From the NCBI GenBank assembly GCA_030770545.1, contig CM061100.1, forward strand, positions 14,314,501 through 14,378,500: a stretch of 64,000 nucleotides of DNA, written 5' to 3'. The position numbers were made by a program, and so were the translations under genes. Numbering within the stretch: the first letter of the stretch is position 1; each line of letters opens with the position of its first letter. Of this stretch, positions 53,401-64,000 are shown in pieces. The notes beneath the pieces are model-generated. The model saw only the letters and a list, made by a program, of their open reading frames with translations, had not been told where the DNA came from and ran no database searches. The stretch is from Macropodus opercularis (taxonomy: Eukaryota; Chordata; Actinopteri; Anabantiformes; Osphronemidae).

Positions 53401-56400
53401 AGGCGCCTGGAAGAGGAGGTCAAGAACTCAGTGAAGAAATAGCTTCTTTTCTTTTGAAGACTCAGAGAAGCTAAATCACAGAGCCAATAGTGGGAATCTT
53501 TATTTTCTTAAAAGTAAGTGAGCTGGAGATGAAAGAAAGCACATTTCTTTTTATACGTAGGACATTTAACACTGTCCGTGCAACAAAAAGATAATTATGT
53601 GTTGCATTCAAGGCAACTGGGCTGAAACTGAAATTAAACTGTAAACATCGCTGATTTCCTGTGCAACCACATTTCTTGGAGCAGCCTGGTCTCCTCTGTG
53701 CATGTAATACAAGTAGCGCAGGTGTTGAGTGTTGCAATGGGCGTTATTACCTGTTTACCCTCAGGGACTGGAGTGACGGTCCCGTACAGAGCCACGGTGC
53801 TCTCTGTGGACAGCACCAAGCCGTTGTAGCACTGGCACTAAAAAGAGAACACACACAGCAACACAGAGCGGTAAATGCAGATGCTCAGTCTGAGACGCGC
53901 GTGGGTTTAAACTCGTGACAAAATACAGTTTGTGTTATGTCAAATATTTAACAAATAAGCACAGTGACAGAACTTTGAAAGGCATAAAATCAAAAGGAAG
54001 CTATGAATAAAGGTTTACCAGTTTATCAGACAGGACACACTGTAGGAAGCCGGTTCCGTCTCTCAGAACAATAAACATCAGATTCTTCCCTGTACACAAA
54101 CAAACAAAGCTATGAATAAAAGTTCAAACTGAGACTTTAAGTGTTGGCCATTCAGCTCTGATGACAGAAAAAAAACACAGAAGCCACAAGAGGGTTTCAT
54201 CGTTACGGCAAACGAAAAAGTAAATCCCGTTCTTTCCTTTTGATGATTCTCACCTTGCCTCCTGAGACGATGCACCCATCCAAACACTTTGACTCTTTGA
54301 CTTCTCTTTGACTCCAGATGATGGATTTTAACCTGCACAACACAGTCATCAGCACTTCTCAGTAATCACTAAATAAGCTTTGCACAGATCATAAATAAGT
54401 GTGAAATACTAAAATCCATTGGTAAACTAGTATGTTTTACACAAGCACTTATAAATTAAACAAATGTTTTTTGACAGAGGAACATAACCACCTCCAACTG
54501 TATTGATCACGATGCTATGTGCCCCACTCAAACTGTAACCCCTTCAGCTGTGTCCATTCACAGGCAAGGGGAAGAGAGGATGCTGGTCCTGATTATTAAG
54601 CCTCCCCTACAGTAAATGTAAGCGGTGCACAAACACTTCTACTACGCATGTGTTGGCGCACAAAGTCTGCGGACCCATGGCAAGATGAGGATAATGGTTT
54701 TCATTTTATTGTCATGACTGATCTTTCTCAACTTTAAGGCCAAAATCCACTTTGTCCTTTTGTGACTAGCTCTTAGTTGACGTCGTCTACTCTCAGCAGT
54801 CTGCCATCCACAGCCACGTTCTTTTGCAGTTTTTATACGAATAAAAAAGCAGAGACACAATGTGTCCTTCACTGGGTTTTTAGAAGTATAGGAGGTTTAA
54901 GTTTGTTTTCTACTTCTTCTACTTCTAAATTATTATATATCAGCATTTGAGGAAAGGTCTCCCACATTTATTTACAGTTCTGTTGGAATGTGATAAGGAC
55001 TATTTAACCAATATATATAGTAATGTACACTAACAATAAGAATATTTAGCAACAGATTCTGTGAGAAATACTAAAGACTGACCGTCTCAGGCTCGGGCAA
55101 GCTCGGGTCCTTCTCAATGACAATCTTCTTGGCTTCCTCCAGATTCTTTTCTCTTCTTTCATTGTCCTCTGCCTGCACAAACAATGAGAAGGAAATATTT
55201 AAAGAAACTAAGGCTTTGTGGTCTAATAGACAGTAAGTTTAGTCCGGTGCTGGAAAATTGAACATGGAGAGAATAAGAAACATTCTGTCATGAGTTTAAT
55301 GATTTGCTGGAGAAAAAAGGAGGAGTTGCTCAGAATGTGCTGTGCAGTCATTTGTGGAACACACCTCCTTCTTTTCTTTGGCATCACTCTTCATCTGCTC
55401 ACGGTTAAAAGCCTTCTTTGCGTTCTTCATCTGCGTCTTAGAGATGACCACCCAGTGCTATAGAGGTAGTCAGGAACACACAATGCAGTGAGACAATGTT
55501 GCTTGGACATATGGAGAAAGCAAGTTAGAGGTGATGTCGTTTTTAACCAACCTCTCCATCCTTCTGTGATTCCACATAGATGGTCGGGAATGGCTCCTTC
55601 TCAGCAAACAACAGAGCCTGCCACAGATTGATCACAACTGCATCACTTGATGATCCTTATATGTATAACATAGCAGATAAGTCTGAAATTATAAATGCAT
55701 CTGCCGCAATTGTCCTGAACTACAGTTGCAAGAAAAAAACCCTTTGGGATTACATGGATTTCTGCATAAATGCATCATAAAATGTGTGTCTGTACGCAGG
55801 CACCAACAAAGACCAACAAGAGTAATGTCAGGTATGTTAAATTCCATGACCACTCACCTTGAGAGCAGTTTTGAAGGGTTTCTGCTCTGTGCCATCTCCA
55901 TCCTGGTCACTGCCACATTTGTCTGACACATACAGTTCACCTGAGAAACAGAAGCAGAGTGAGACACAGCACACGGCAGCAGGTTTACCATTAACCGTAC
56001 TACTGTTTAGGCTTTAGGCTGCATATGTATTTTGACCACACCTAAATACAGAACACAAGCACACACTTAGACTTAGCTAAAGCTTCTTACACAAATGAAA
56101 GTCGTGGTTAGTATTTGATACTGATGTCAAAGGTGACTGAGTGAACAAAAAATATATTCCCACAGTGAAATCTAGAAATGTTTATTCCCAGTAGACTTGC
56201 AACTTCCCCTGGCTTTTGACCTGCACCGTGAACAATGTTAAAACCGGACAAACATGTCAAGTGTTCACAAGACGCGCAGCTGCACATATGATCGGTGATC
56301 TGCTCCATTCTTGTTATCTCAAAATAACCAGGAATGGCTATGTTTCAAAATCATCACACGGGTAAAGGAATGAATCACTAACTACTCATTATAGTATGTA

Positions 56401-57182
56401 TCTGTCCACATTAGTGGTTGTGCTTTAAATGCATAAAACTAGACAACCACAGAAGAAGACCAACTGCTCTGCTTTAGGGGTCCAGCCCAAACTATGACAT
56501 CAAGTACATGGGATGAGAACACTCCCTGCATACAACTAGAGTCTGCACCAGTGTTAACCTTCATCAACATTAGCAGGACTAACACACGTCATTATTGGTT
56601 TTTATGCAGCTTAGCTTTAACCCTGTACAGGGAGCAACGGTGCCCCATGGCCCCAGGTGTACGCACCCTGTAGGTGCCTGTGGGTGGGTCCATTCCACGC
56701 AGACCCACAAATCTAAATAACGAAACCAATCCGGTGGATTTGAAGCTCGGATGATTCTTCTTCCTGGTCCGACGCTTCGAAATTCAACAGAAATAATGAC
56801 CAAGCTACCTCGGGTTCTTCGCCGGTGAACTGACTGACGCAGCCTCTAACGTCTGCTGCTGTAACACAACAGCTGTCAACATGATTTAAAATGTAACCGA
56901 GTCACACAGCTTGGATCTGACTTTTATTCATCCGGTCGTAGAAAACACGTTTCTGAACCCGCTCCTTATCAATGGGTAATAAAGAACTAGACATGTGAAA
57001 CCACAAACCGGTGTTAGCTAGATGCTAATAGCTAATACTGGAGGTGATGCAACATTCAAGTCACACGTTTTTGAAAGCTAACCTGGCTAGCTAGCTAGCT
57101 AGCTAACCGGCTAGCTCCGCTAAGCTATTTCCATCTCACCGACTGAGACTTGGTCCACGCCTTTCGTTATTTCTGCCGCCAT
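50411..57182 (-). CDS. nars1: Asparaginyl-tRNA synthetase, cytosolic (15 coding exons)
   Basis: Charges tRNA-Asn with asparagine in the cytosol. Exons in order: 57182-57140, 55940-55858, 55617-55552, 55457-55365, 55172-55083, 54332-54254, 54089-54019, 53837-53751, 53406-53185, 52656-52457, 52063-51928, 51642-51529, 51125-50994, 50778-50647, 50542-50411. Phases close to 559 aa (human 548). A eukaryote-specific N-terminal region (residues 1-125) ends in a Lys/Glu-rich helix (REKNLEEAKKIVIEKDPS). The OB-fold anticodon-binding domain follows (about 126-240; VKVFGWVHRLRRQGKNLMF). The class II catalytic core carries motif 1 (GYYEITPPTLV), motif 2 (YRAEQSRTRRHLSEYTHIEAE region) and motif 3 (GYGLGLERFLTWLL). 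The start MAAEITKGVDQVSV is the only ATG before the phase-1 donor. No lesions seen. Introns are short except intron 1 (1.2 kb). Confidence 0.97.
55941..57139 (-). other. nars1: nars1 intron 1, with a possible transposon scrap
   Basis: A 1.2-kb phase-1 intron. It contains a (GCTA)5 run at 57086-57105 and, at about 56612-56840, a block unlike the rest. A TTAA is followed by the palindromic CCCTGTACAGGG, and about 150 bp on there is an acidic minus-strand open stretch (FTGEEPEVAWSLFLLNFEAS then DQEEESSE) that ends in stops. This could be a fragment of a TTAA-targeting (piggyBac-type) element. No matching second terminus was found. Confidence 0.5.
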
Positions 57183-57450
57183 GTCAACCCGCGTGCTGCG
57201 ACGCTCCGCTTGCGAGGAAAAGCTCTACAGTTCTGATTCAAAAACACAGATGAAAGCCAGCAGGGACTGTCCGCTGGTGACGCGTCTTCAGCGGCGAACA
57301 CGCAACTTTACGTCAGCCCTGCTGCAGCTCCCGTCGTGGGCAGAGGAGAGTTTCTTTTCCGGTACATTTCACCAACGCTGATTGGCTAAGAGTTAAGCGT
57401 CGCCTCCACAACAATACGCCCGATTGGTGAGCCGGCATGTCAGTCAGCGC
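57183..57450 (-). promoter_or_regulatory. nars1: nars1 promoter region (approximate)
   Basis: GC-richer sequence just upstream of the nars1 start with two CCAAT boxes in the correct minus-strand orientation (plus-strand ATTGG at 57381-57385 and 57423-57427), about 200 and 240 bp from the start codon. No TATA box. Typical of a housekeeping promoter; the transcription start is not determined. Confidence 0.5.
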
Positions 57451-57869
57451 GTGGGCTCCACCCTGTTTGTGAAGGCACATTTTTGTGTCATATTTTTTTA
57501 TTCATTTGTGTTACGTCACGTTAATTTGTGTTGAATCTACAAAATACACAATAGAACAATTACAGTTGAAATATATTACAGCAGCAGCACAAACGTATCA
57601 TTGGTTGGATTTAAAGACCAGGTTGATTAAATAATCAATGTATTACAACAGACCTGGGTCAACTAGAATTACAGACAGAACATACCTGTTTTTTAACGTT
57701 TTTGTTTCACTTCTATGTTTGATTTCCTTTTGAAGTTTTCAGAGCTTTGCTTTCTGTACAGTAAGTAGTAGCAGTAGATTCCTTTTAAAAAGGTGGGAGA
57801 AAACAAGCGCATGATAATGAGCAGTGATGCAGAAAGATGATGTACTGCTGGTGTCTGCCTCTGTATGTT
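57451..57869. other. Intergenic region between nars1 promoter and finTRIM-like gene
   Basis: AT-rich DNA with no gene. It probably includes the 3' UTR of the minus-strand TRIM locus. Confidence 0.5.
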
Positions 57870-59860
<1,991 letters not shown>

Positions 59861-59909
59861 TTCACCTCCTGATTGTCACGGCAGCGAAAACAATGCGCTT
59901 CCTTATGAC

Positions 59910-60487
59910 CTCTTTCCTCCAAAACTAGAACAGCTTCCGTCTTGTTGACGCCCCCTGCTGGTCTCCAGAAAATGTGTCTGTACAGCAGCTGCAGTCTCAG
60001 CATGTTGGTGACACCCATCTGACCGCTGTCAGATCTGAGGGAGCTGGGCTGAGGGGTCGTCTGTTAGAGCATACTGCGCGATAATGCTGGAAAGGTCACA
60101 GTCACAGACTCCAGGCTTACGTCTAAAGCGGTTTGTATCAGAATGAAGACTTTTGTAAACTGAATGAGAAATCTGTCTGTGAAGGTTCTCATTCATCCAG
60201 GTCAAGTTGTCTGAAGGTTGAGTCATGGCAACTGGACTTCTTCTAGTTAGTAGAAACGTTTCACCACCTATCCACCACCTATTACTGTGAACGCAGCCAC
60301 TGACATCTTTTAGTTAGTCCCTACTCACTTGCAGTTAATACTGTTAAATAAACCATTTTTGGTAGCAGCTAATAGTCTTCAGCCATGAAAGAAAGAGTAT
60401 GAAATTATATTGAATAGAGAACAAAAAACATGAACAAGTGTGTGACACCACTTGGGAACAGAAGTCTTGGCATGAGCAGGATGAAAT
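59910..60487. other. Spacer between TRIM 5' end and composite duplication, with a dispersed repeat
   Basis: Contains the probable 5' flank of the TRIM locus and, at 60181-60290, GAAGGTTCTCATTCATCCAG followed by CATGGCAACTGGACTTCTTC and GAAACGTTTCACCACCTATC, a motif chain I recognise as a common dispersed teleost repeat. No coding exon seen. Part of 60300-60487 could be further txnl1 intron copy, since the txnl1 match begins at the window edge. Confidence 0.5.
60181..60290. repeat. Common teleost dispersed repeat fragment
   Basis: The 'ggttctcattcatccaggtca ... catggcaactggacttctt ... gaaacgtttcaccac' type recurs widely in fish genomes. The element class is not assigned here. Confidence 0.55.
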
Positions 60488-60625
60488 GTTATTCAGGCTG
60501 TTCTTTCAAAATATAGTTCATACCATGCTTGTTGCGTTTTCAGATGGACCTCATGCCTTTTGTCAACAAAGCTGGCTGCGAATGCCTCAATGAGAGTGAT
60601 GACTGTGGGTTCGACAACTGCCTAA
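60488..60625 (+). pseudogene. Inverted partial copy of a txnl1 exon and its upstream intron
   Basis: Matches the reverse complement of 63863-64000 at 137 of 138 positions; the one difference is C at 60535 versus the complement of A at 63953. It contains 53 bp of intron, the acceptor TTTTCAG, and the first 82-84 bases of the exon encoding MDLMPFVNKAGCECLNESDD. The copy stops inside the exon after ...DNCL and runs into an AGATCTTC-rich junction. The match reaches the right window edge, so the true length is unknown. Not a gene: it lacks the rest of txnl1. Confidence 0.95.
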
Positions 60626-60655
60626 CTGCCACAGATCTTCAGATCTTCAGATCTT
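60626..60655. repeat. AGATCTTC junction repeat
   Basis: About 30 bp made largely of three tandem AGATCTTC-type units, lying exactly between the inverted txnl1 copy and the TRIM copy. The TRIM segment begins with CTTCAGATCC, so the junction shares microhomology with it. Confidence 0.85.
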
Positions 60656-60945
60656 CTTCAGATCCTCCACTACGTCTGCCAGCAGGGTGTTTTTCACCAG
60701 GGCAGGCCTCTGCGTGAACGTGTGCCTGGACAGGACAGCTGCTACTCTCCTTCTGATCCTCTGCATCCCAGTAGACTCTAATGCAGTTCATACAGTGGCT
60801 ATGGCCACAGGGAATCGTCACTGGGTCCTTTAATAAATCCAGACAAATGGAACAGCAGAGTTTTTCCTTAACCAGGCACATTTCTTGCTGCGCCATTTCA
60901 CCTCCTGATTGTCACGGCAGCGAAAACAATGCGCTTCCTTATGAC
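60656..60945 (-). pseudogene. Duplicated 5' fragment of the finTRIM-like gene
   Basis: A second, identical copy of the TRIM start, RING and the same frameshift (start codon at 60894-60896). It has no coiled-coil or SPRY behind it: the copy ends in the junction at 60655. Because the RING lesion is shared, it existed before the duplication, or one copy was converted by the other. A short minus-strand frame of 85 codons remains open but encodes only a partial RING. Confidence 0.95.
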
Positions 60946-61182
60946 AAATTTACTCATCTGAATGAGAAATCATCTGCATTCTAGTGTTGCATTATTTGAT
61001 GCAGCAGCTCTATCTGCTGTTCAGATTAAGAAACTACCAGATGAAGTTAAGGTTACGGAAAAACAGTTCAACATCTGGCTGGTGGACCTTTGCCATTTGT
61101 TTTAACCTGACTGTCAACTATTCACTGTCAAAAACACTTTTAAAAGCAAAGCAGGGTTGGGGCAGATTTCACTTGCTTAGTG
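60946..61182. other. Spacer between TRIM copy and MITE
   Basis: I see no gene or recognisable repeat. Confidence 0.4.
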
Positions 61183-61517
61183 CAGTGTTTCCCAACCTTT
61201 TTGAGCCACGGCACATATTGACATCAGAAAAATCACACGGCACACCACCAAACCTATAAATAATGAAAATCTGGTCTCCGCTTAATTGATGGAGGGACTT
61301 GTTTCTCTCTTTAGCGGCTCCAGGGCCGAGCATCTCTTCAGATCATCTCTCAGGCAGCATCAGCGTCTCTGCTTCGGTGTGGAGCCGTTTGGCTTTAGTT
61401 CAGTAACTTGGTAGCATCTTGGTGGTTTTTCTAAGTAACGCTGCCTGTTTCTCTGTCTGCTCACGTGATTTCTCACAGAGTACTAGTGGACCGCAGCACA
61501 GCGGTTGAGAAACACTG
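61183..61517. mobile_element. Non-autonomous hAT-like MITE
   Basis: A 335-bp element with terminal inverted repeats: CAGTGTTTCCCAACC at 61183-61197 and GGTTGAGAAACACTG at 61503-61517, matching 14/15 when reverse-complemented. The interior phrases TTTTTGAGCCACGGCACATA and CACGGCACACCACC are typical of abundant fish hAT-derived MITEs. It carries no coding sequence. No clear 8-bp target-site duplication is visible, so the insertion is old or one boundary is off. Confidence 0.8.
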
Positions 61518-62670
61518 TTTTAAAGTTCAGAATACACTATACTGTGTTTTATTTCAATCAGGCTATAGTTTACATTCTTAGGTGAATCAATAAAAAGGTG
61601 TCATATAGGTCACCAGAGCTCAACCTTTGGAGTTTGCCCAGAGGGGGAATCCCACCACTTTGTACTAAGTATAATAATGTGATGAGAATCACTACACAAC
61701 GCAGCCTGAAAAATATAGATGTCATGACTAAAAAACATTTATCTGAAAATGAAAAGTTTGACTTACCTGTGTCTGAGTCTCACACTGTAAGTTGAGAACC
61801 ACTAATATACAGCATTGTAGGTCCTGAAAGTATCAGGCTCATGTTACAGCTGATTAAATTTTAATGTAACTCTAAACCAAATTCTCCATTAATAGCAGTT
61901 TTCTTATCAATGACCTGACAGGGTAAAGTGCTAAAATAATTAACTGGCATTTGTTACGGTGGCAGAGCTACCTGCACTGTCCAGGAACACTCAGATGACA
62001 GACTCTGCCAAGTAATAGTATTGCTTTTATTACTTGGTAAGTCCACAAATATTGTATGTCAAGAACCAAATGTCAACGTACTTGTGAATAAAGTGCTCAG
62101 CAATATTACAGAAATACTAACATGTAAAGGACGAGCTCATTTTAATCAGGTGGGTCCTCCATAAAAATTCATCAACATAGTTAAGACTCTAGCAGCAAAG
62201 TGACTCAAAATACTAAATGCAGGGAAGTAAAAAGCACAAATACATTTTAGTAAAGGTACTTTAACTTGTAGCTGTGTTTACTGATATACAATATTTCAGT
62301 AACTTCGAAATTACATGTGGACTTTTCACTGTTGCTGCAGTGATCAGTGGTTCAGTCCAGGTGCCAGTAACAATTCTGCCAATACATGCTACTGCACCAT
62401 TTCCACCACTGACTGTTCCTCTCAAAGGACCAGACCTCACGCACATGCCTTTGAAAAAGGACTGTGTTTTATTTACAGTGGTTTTCATCAGAATTACAAT
62501 ACAAATGATCAATAGACCGAATCTCCACAGAAGAATTCATTCAAGAGCTTGAGGAGAATAGTTTTAGGTTGTGTGTATGTGAATGTGTCACAGCAGAGTC
62601 TGTTGCAGCTTTGGCAGAGACAAAGTCCGTGGTTGCATCTGTAGCCTCCTCCTTCCCTTCCTTCTCTCTT
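61518..62670. other. txnl1 3' flank / probable 3' UTR
   Basis: AT-rich, with no coding exon. A minus-strand AATAAA at 62468-62473 lies about 200 nt past the txnl1 stop and is the best poly(A) candidate. A perfect 9-bp inverted repeat (CCAAGTAAT / ATTACTTGG, 62008-62016 and 62029-62037) has no obvious role. Confidence 0.45.
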
Positions 62671-63944
62671 TCAGTGACTCTCTCCTTTCTTCCCGACAAC
62701 CTGCATAGCACCAAAGTATATATGTATATATTTTTTCATGTACAACACACTTGTGAATACAAACAACCTAAAGCTACTGTTTACTGCTCCATACCCTCTT
62801 GAAGTCATTCATGTTGGTGGCCTGTACTGGAGTGCCGATGAATGTCAGATAGTTGATCTTTGTCGTCTCCTCATCTCCTTGGTTTGATTTTACAAACAGC
62901 TGGTAAAACAATATAAAAGGTTGTGTATGTGTCTGTGCACATGCTGCAAGTGCATGCAACAATGTTCTTTTGTTTCTAATCTGTCCTTACCGTAACACTC
63001 TGAACATTCTGAAACTTGACGTAGCGCAAGGCGATCAAGCCATCGTCTTTGTAGTCTTCCTCTGTCAGCTCGAGAGTCTGTGTGGCTTCGCTTCGCTCAG
63101 CATCATCAAAACCCATAGACCGAGGGAGATTTATGAACAACTTCACCACCTTGGGGGCTTGGCCTGGTACATGCAAGAATAGGAAAATGAAAAGGTGGGA
63201 AGACAGAGACCAATCATAAAACTGAAAATGATTTATATCACATTCAGAAAACACTCATGATAACTCACCAAAGTCTGATGACTGAAGCTTCATGGAGAAG
63301 AGCTTCACAGGCTGGTTGAAGGCGATAGTTATCAGCAACTGCATAAGACAGAAAAACACAAACACAATGAACACATTACCATTTCACAGAGTAAACACAC
63401 AATGAGGCAAAACCATGTCTGTCCTGAGACTATTTTTTTCTCAGGACAGTGTTATATACACTAACGGTTTGGCATGTTGTTTTATCTACTGTAATCTGAA
63501 GCTAGTGATGATGTAATAAGTATTGTCATTATGACTTTGTATTTTTGACTCACAAGAACAATTTATTTTCCAACACATGCTGTTTGATAAGTGCAGCACA
63601 GTTTACACACTTTAGTAGTCAGGGTAATCACATAAATCAGTAACCAGGTTTAAGATAGCTGGGTAAAGTAAATCTAATGATTTACTAAATCTAATGATAT
63701 ACTTTACTCTGACTTACATTCGTTATATACAACTTGGAATCACAGGTTGCAGAATGATGTGCATGCATCTCGAAAAGCACCACCAGAGCAGTGACAGAAC
63801 AAGAGAACTGACAGCTCATACCTGTTCATCACAGTCAGACTCCAGATAAGAGGAGTCCTTGATTAGGCAGTTGTCGAACCCACAGTCATCACTCTCATTG
63901 AGGCATTCGCAGCCAGCTTTGTTGACAAAAGGCATGAGGTCCAT
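62671..63944 (-). CDS. txnl1: Thioredoxin-like protein 1, C-terminal PITH domain (5 last exons; gene continues past window end)
   Basis: TXNL1 is a cytosolic thioredoxin-family protein that docks on the 26S proteasome through its C-terminal PITH domain. Exons here in transcript order: 63944-63822, 63338-63269, 63163-62991, 62899-62795, 62700-62671. Together they give 166 codons to the stop, exactly the human length from the equivalent Met (GYMDLMPF) to the end. Conserved blocks: CECLNES, DNCLIKDSSYLESDCDEQLL, AFNQPVKLFSMK, KLFINLPRSMGFDDAERSEA, LRYVKFQNVQSVT, SNQGDEETTKINYLTFIGTP, VQATNMNDFKRVVGKKGESH. The ten-codon last exon (VVGKKGESH and stop) is too small to show as an open frame and was placed by its acceptor GCAG. 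The thioredoxin domain and promoter lie beyond position 64000. The first exon listed is partly copied, inverted, at 60488-60625. Confidence 0.96.
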
Positions 63945-64000
63945 CTGAAAACACAACAAGCATGGTATGAACTATATTTTGAAAGAACAGCCTGAATAAC
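63945..64000 (-). other. txnl1: txnl1 intron, running off the window
   Basis: Intronic sequence upstream of the acceptor TTTTCAG for the exon at 63822-63944. It is also the outer part of the inverted duplication (match partner 60488-60541). Confidence 0.85.

Noticed and set aside
60529..60717. Plus-strand frame joining txnl1-like MDLMPFVNKAGC to other residues
   Set aside because: The txnl1 copy runs through the junction into antisense TRIM. No start context, promoter or downstream exons, so an accidental fusion frame.

Overview
This is a vertebrate nuclear window, almost certainly from a ray-finned (teleost) fish. All the genes are spliced with GT-AG introns. The proteins closely match vertebrate families, there is an intact-looking relative of the fish-expanded finTRIM family, and the repeats (hAT-like MITE, L2-like tails, tetranucleotide microsatellites) are typical of teleosts. 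The order onecut2, fech, nars1 is also found on human 18q21.31, and txnl1 lies in the same human band, so this is a conserved syntenic block.

Layout. Bases 1-5750 are intergenic and carry a decayed, minus-strand non-LTR retrotransposon relic (about 3390-4440). The onecut2 promoter and 5' leader follow (5760-6340). onecut2 is on the plus strand in two coding exons (6341-7571 and 24408-24697), split by a 16.8-kb intron that holds microsatellites, L2-like scraps and a few candidate regulatory patches. Its 3' UTR appears to be very long (to about 33.64 kb) and holds eight full 8-mer matches to the miR-9 seed. After an unremarkable intergenic stretch, three minus-strand genes follow. fech (ferrochelatase, mitochondrial haem synthesis) has eleven coding exons at 39255-47662, including a short transit-peptide exon. 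nars1 (cytosolic asparaginyl-tRNA synthetase) has fifteen coding exons at 50411-57182. The last five coding exons of txnl1 lie at 62671-63944, and that gene continues past the right edge.

The least ordinary part is 57.8-61.0 kb, between nars1 and txnl1. It holds a minus-strand finTRIM-like gene with two lesions: a frameshift in the RING domain and a 394-bp (GATA)n microsatellite inside the SPRY domain. The microsatellite is bounded exactly by AG|GT on both sides, so removing it as an intron would restore the reading frame. Just upstream lies a small composite duplication: 138 bp of txnl1 (inverted, 137/138 identical, reaching the window edge) joined to 290 bp of the TRIM 5' end (direct, identical as read). 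This looks like a very recent template-switch rearrangement or an assembly artefact.

The genes do not form an operon-like unit: they are a developmental transcription factor (onecut2), housekeeping enzymes (fech, nars1), a redox/proteasome-associated protein (txnl1) and a rapidly evolving immune-type TRIM. Exon coordinates were derived by hand from splice consensus and reading phase. All exon phases close, giving 506 aa for onecut2, 402 aa for fech, 559 aa for nars1 and 166 aa for the C-terminal part of txnl1.
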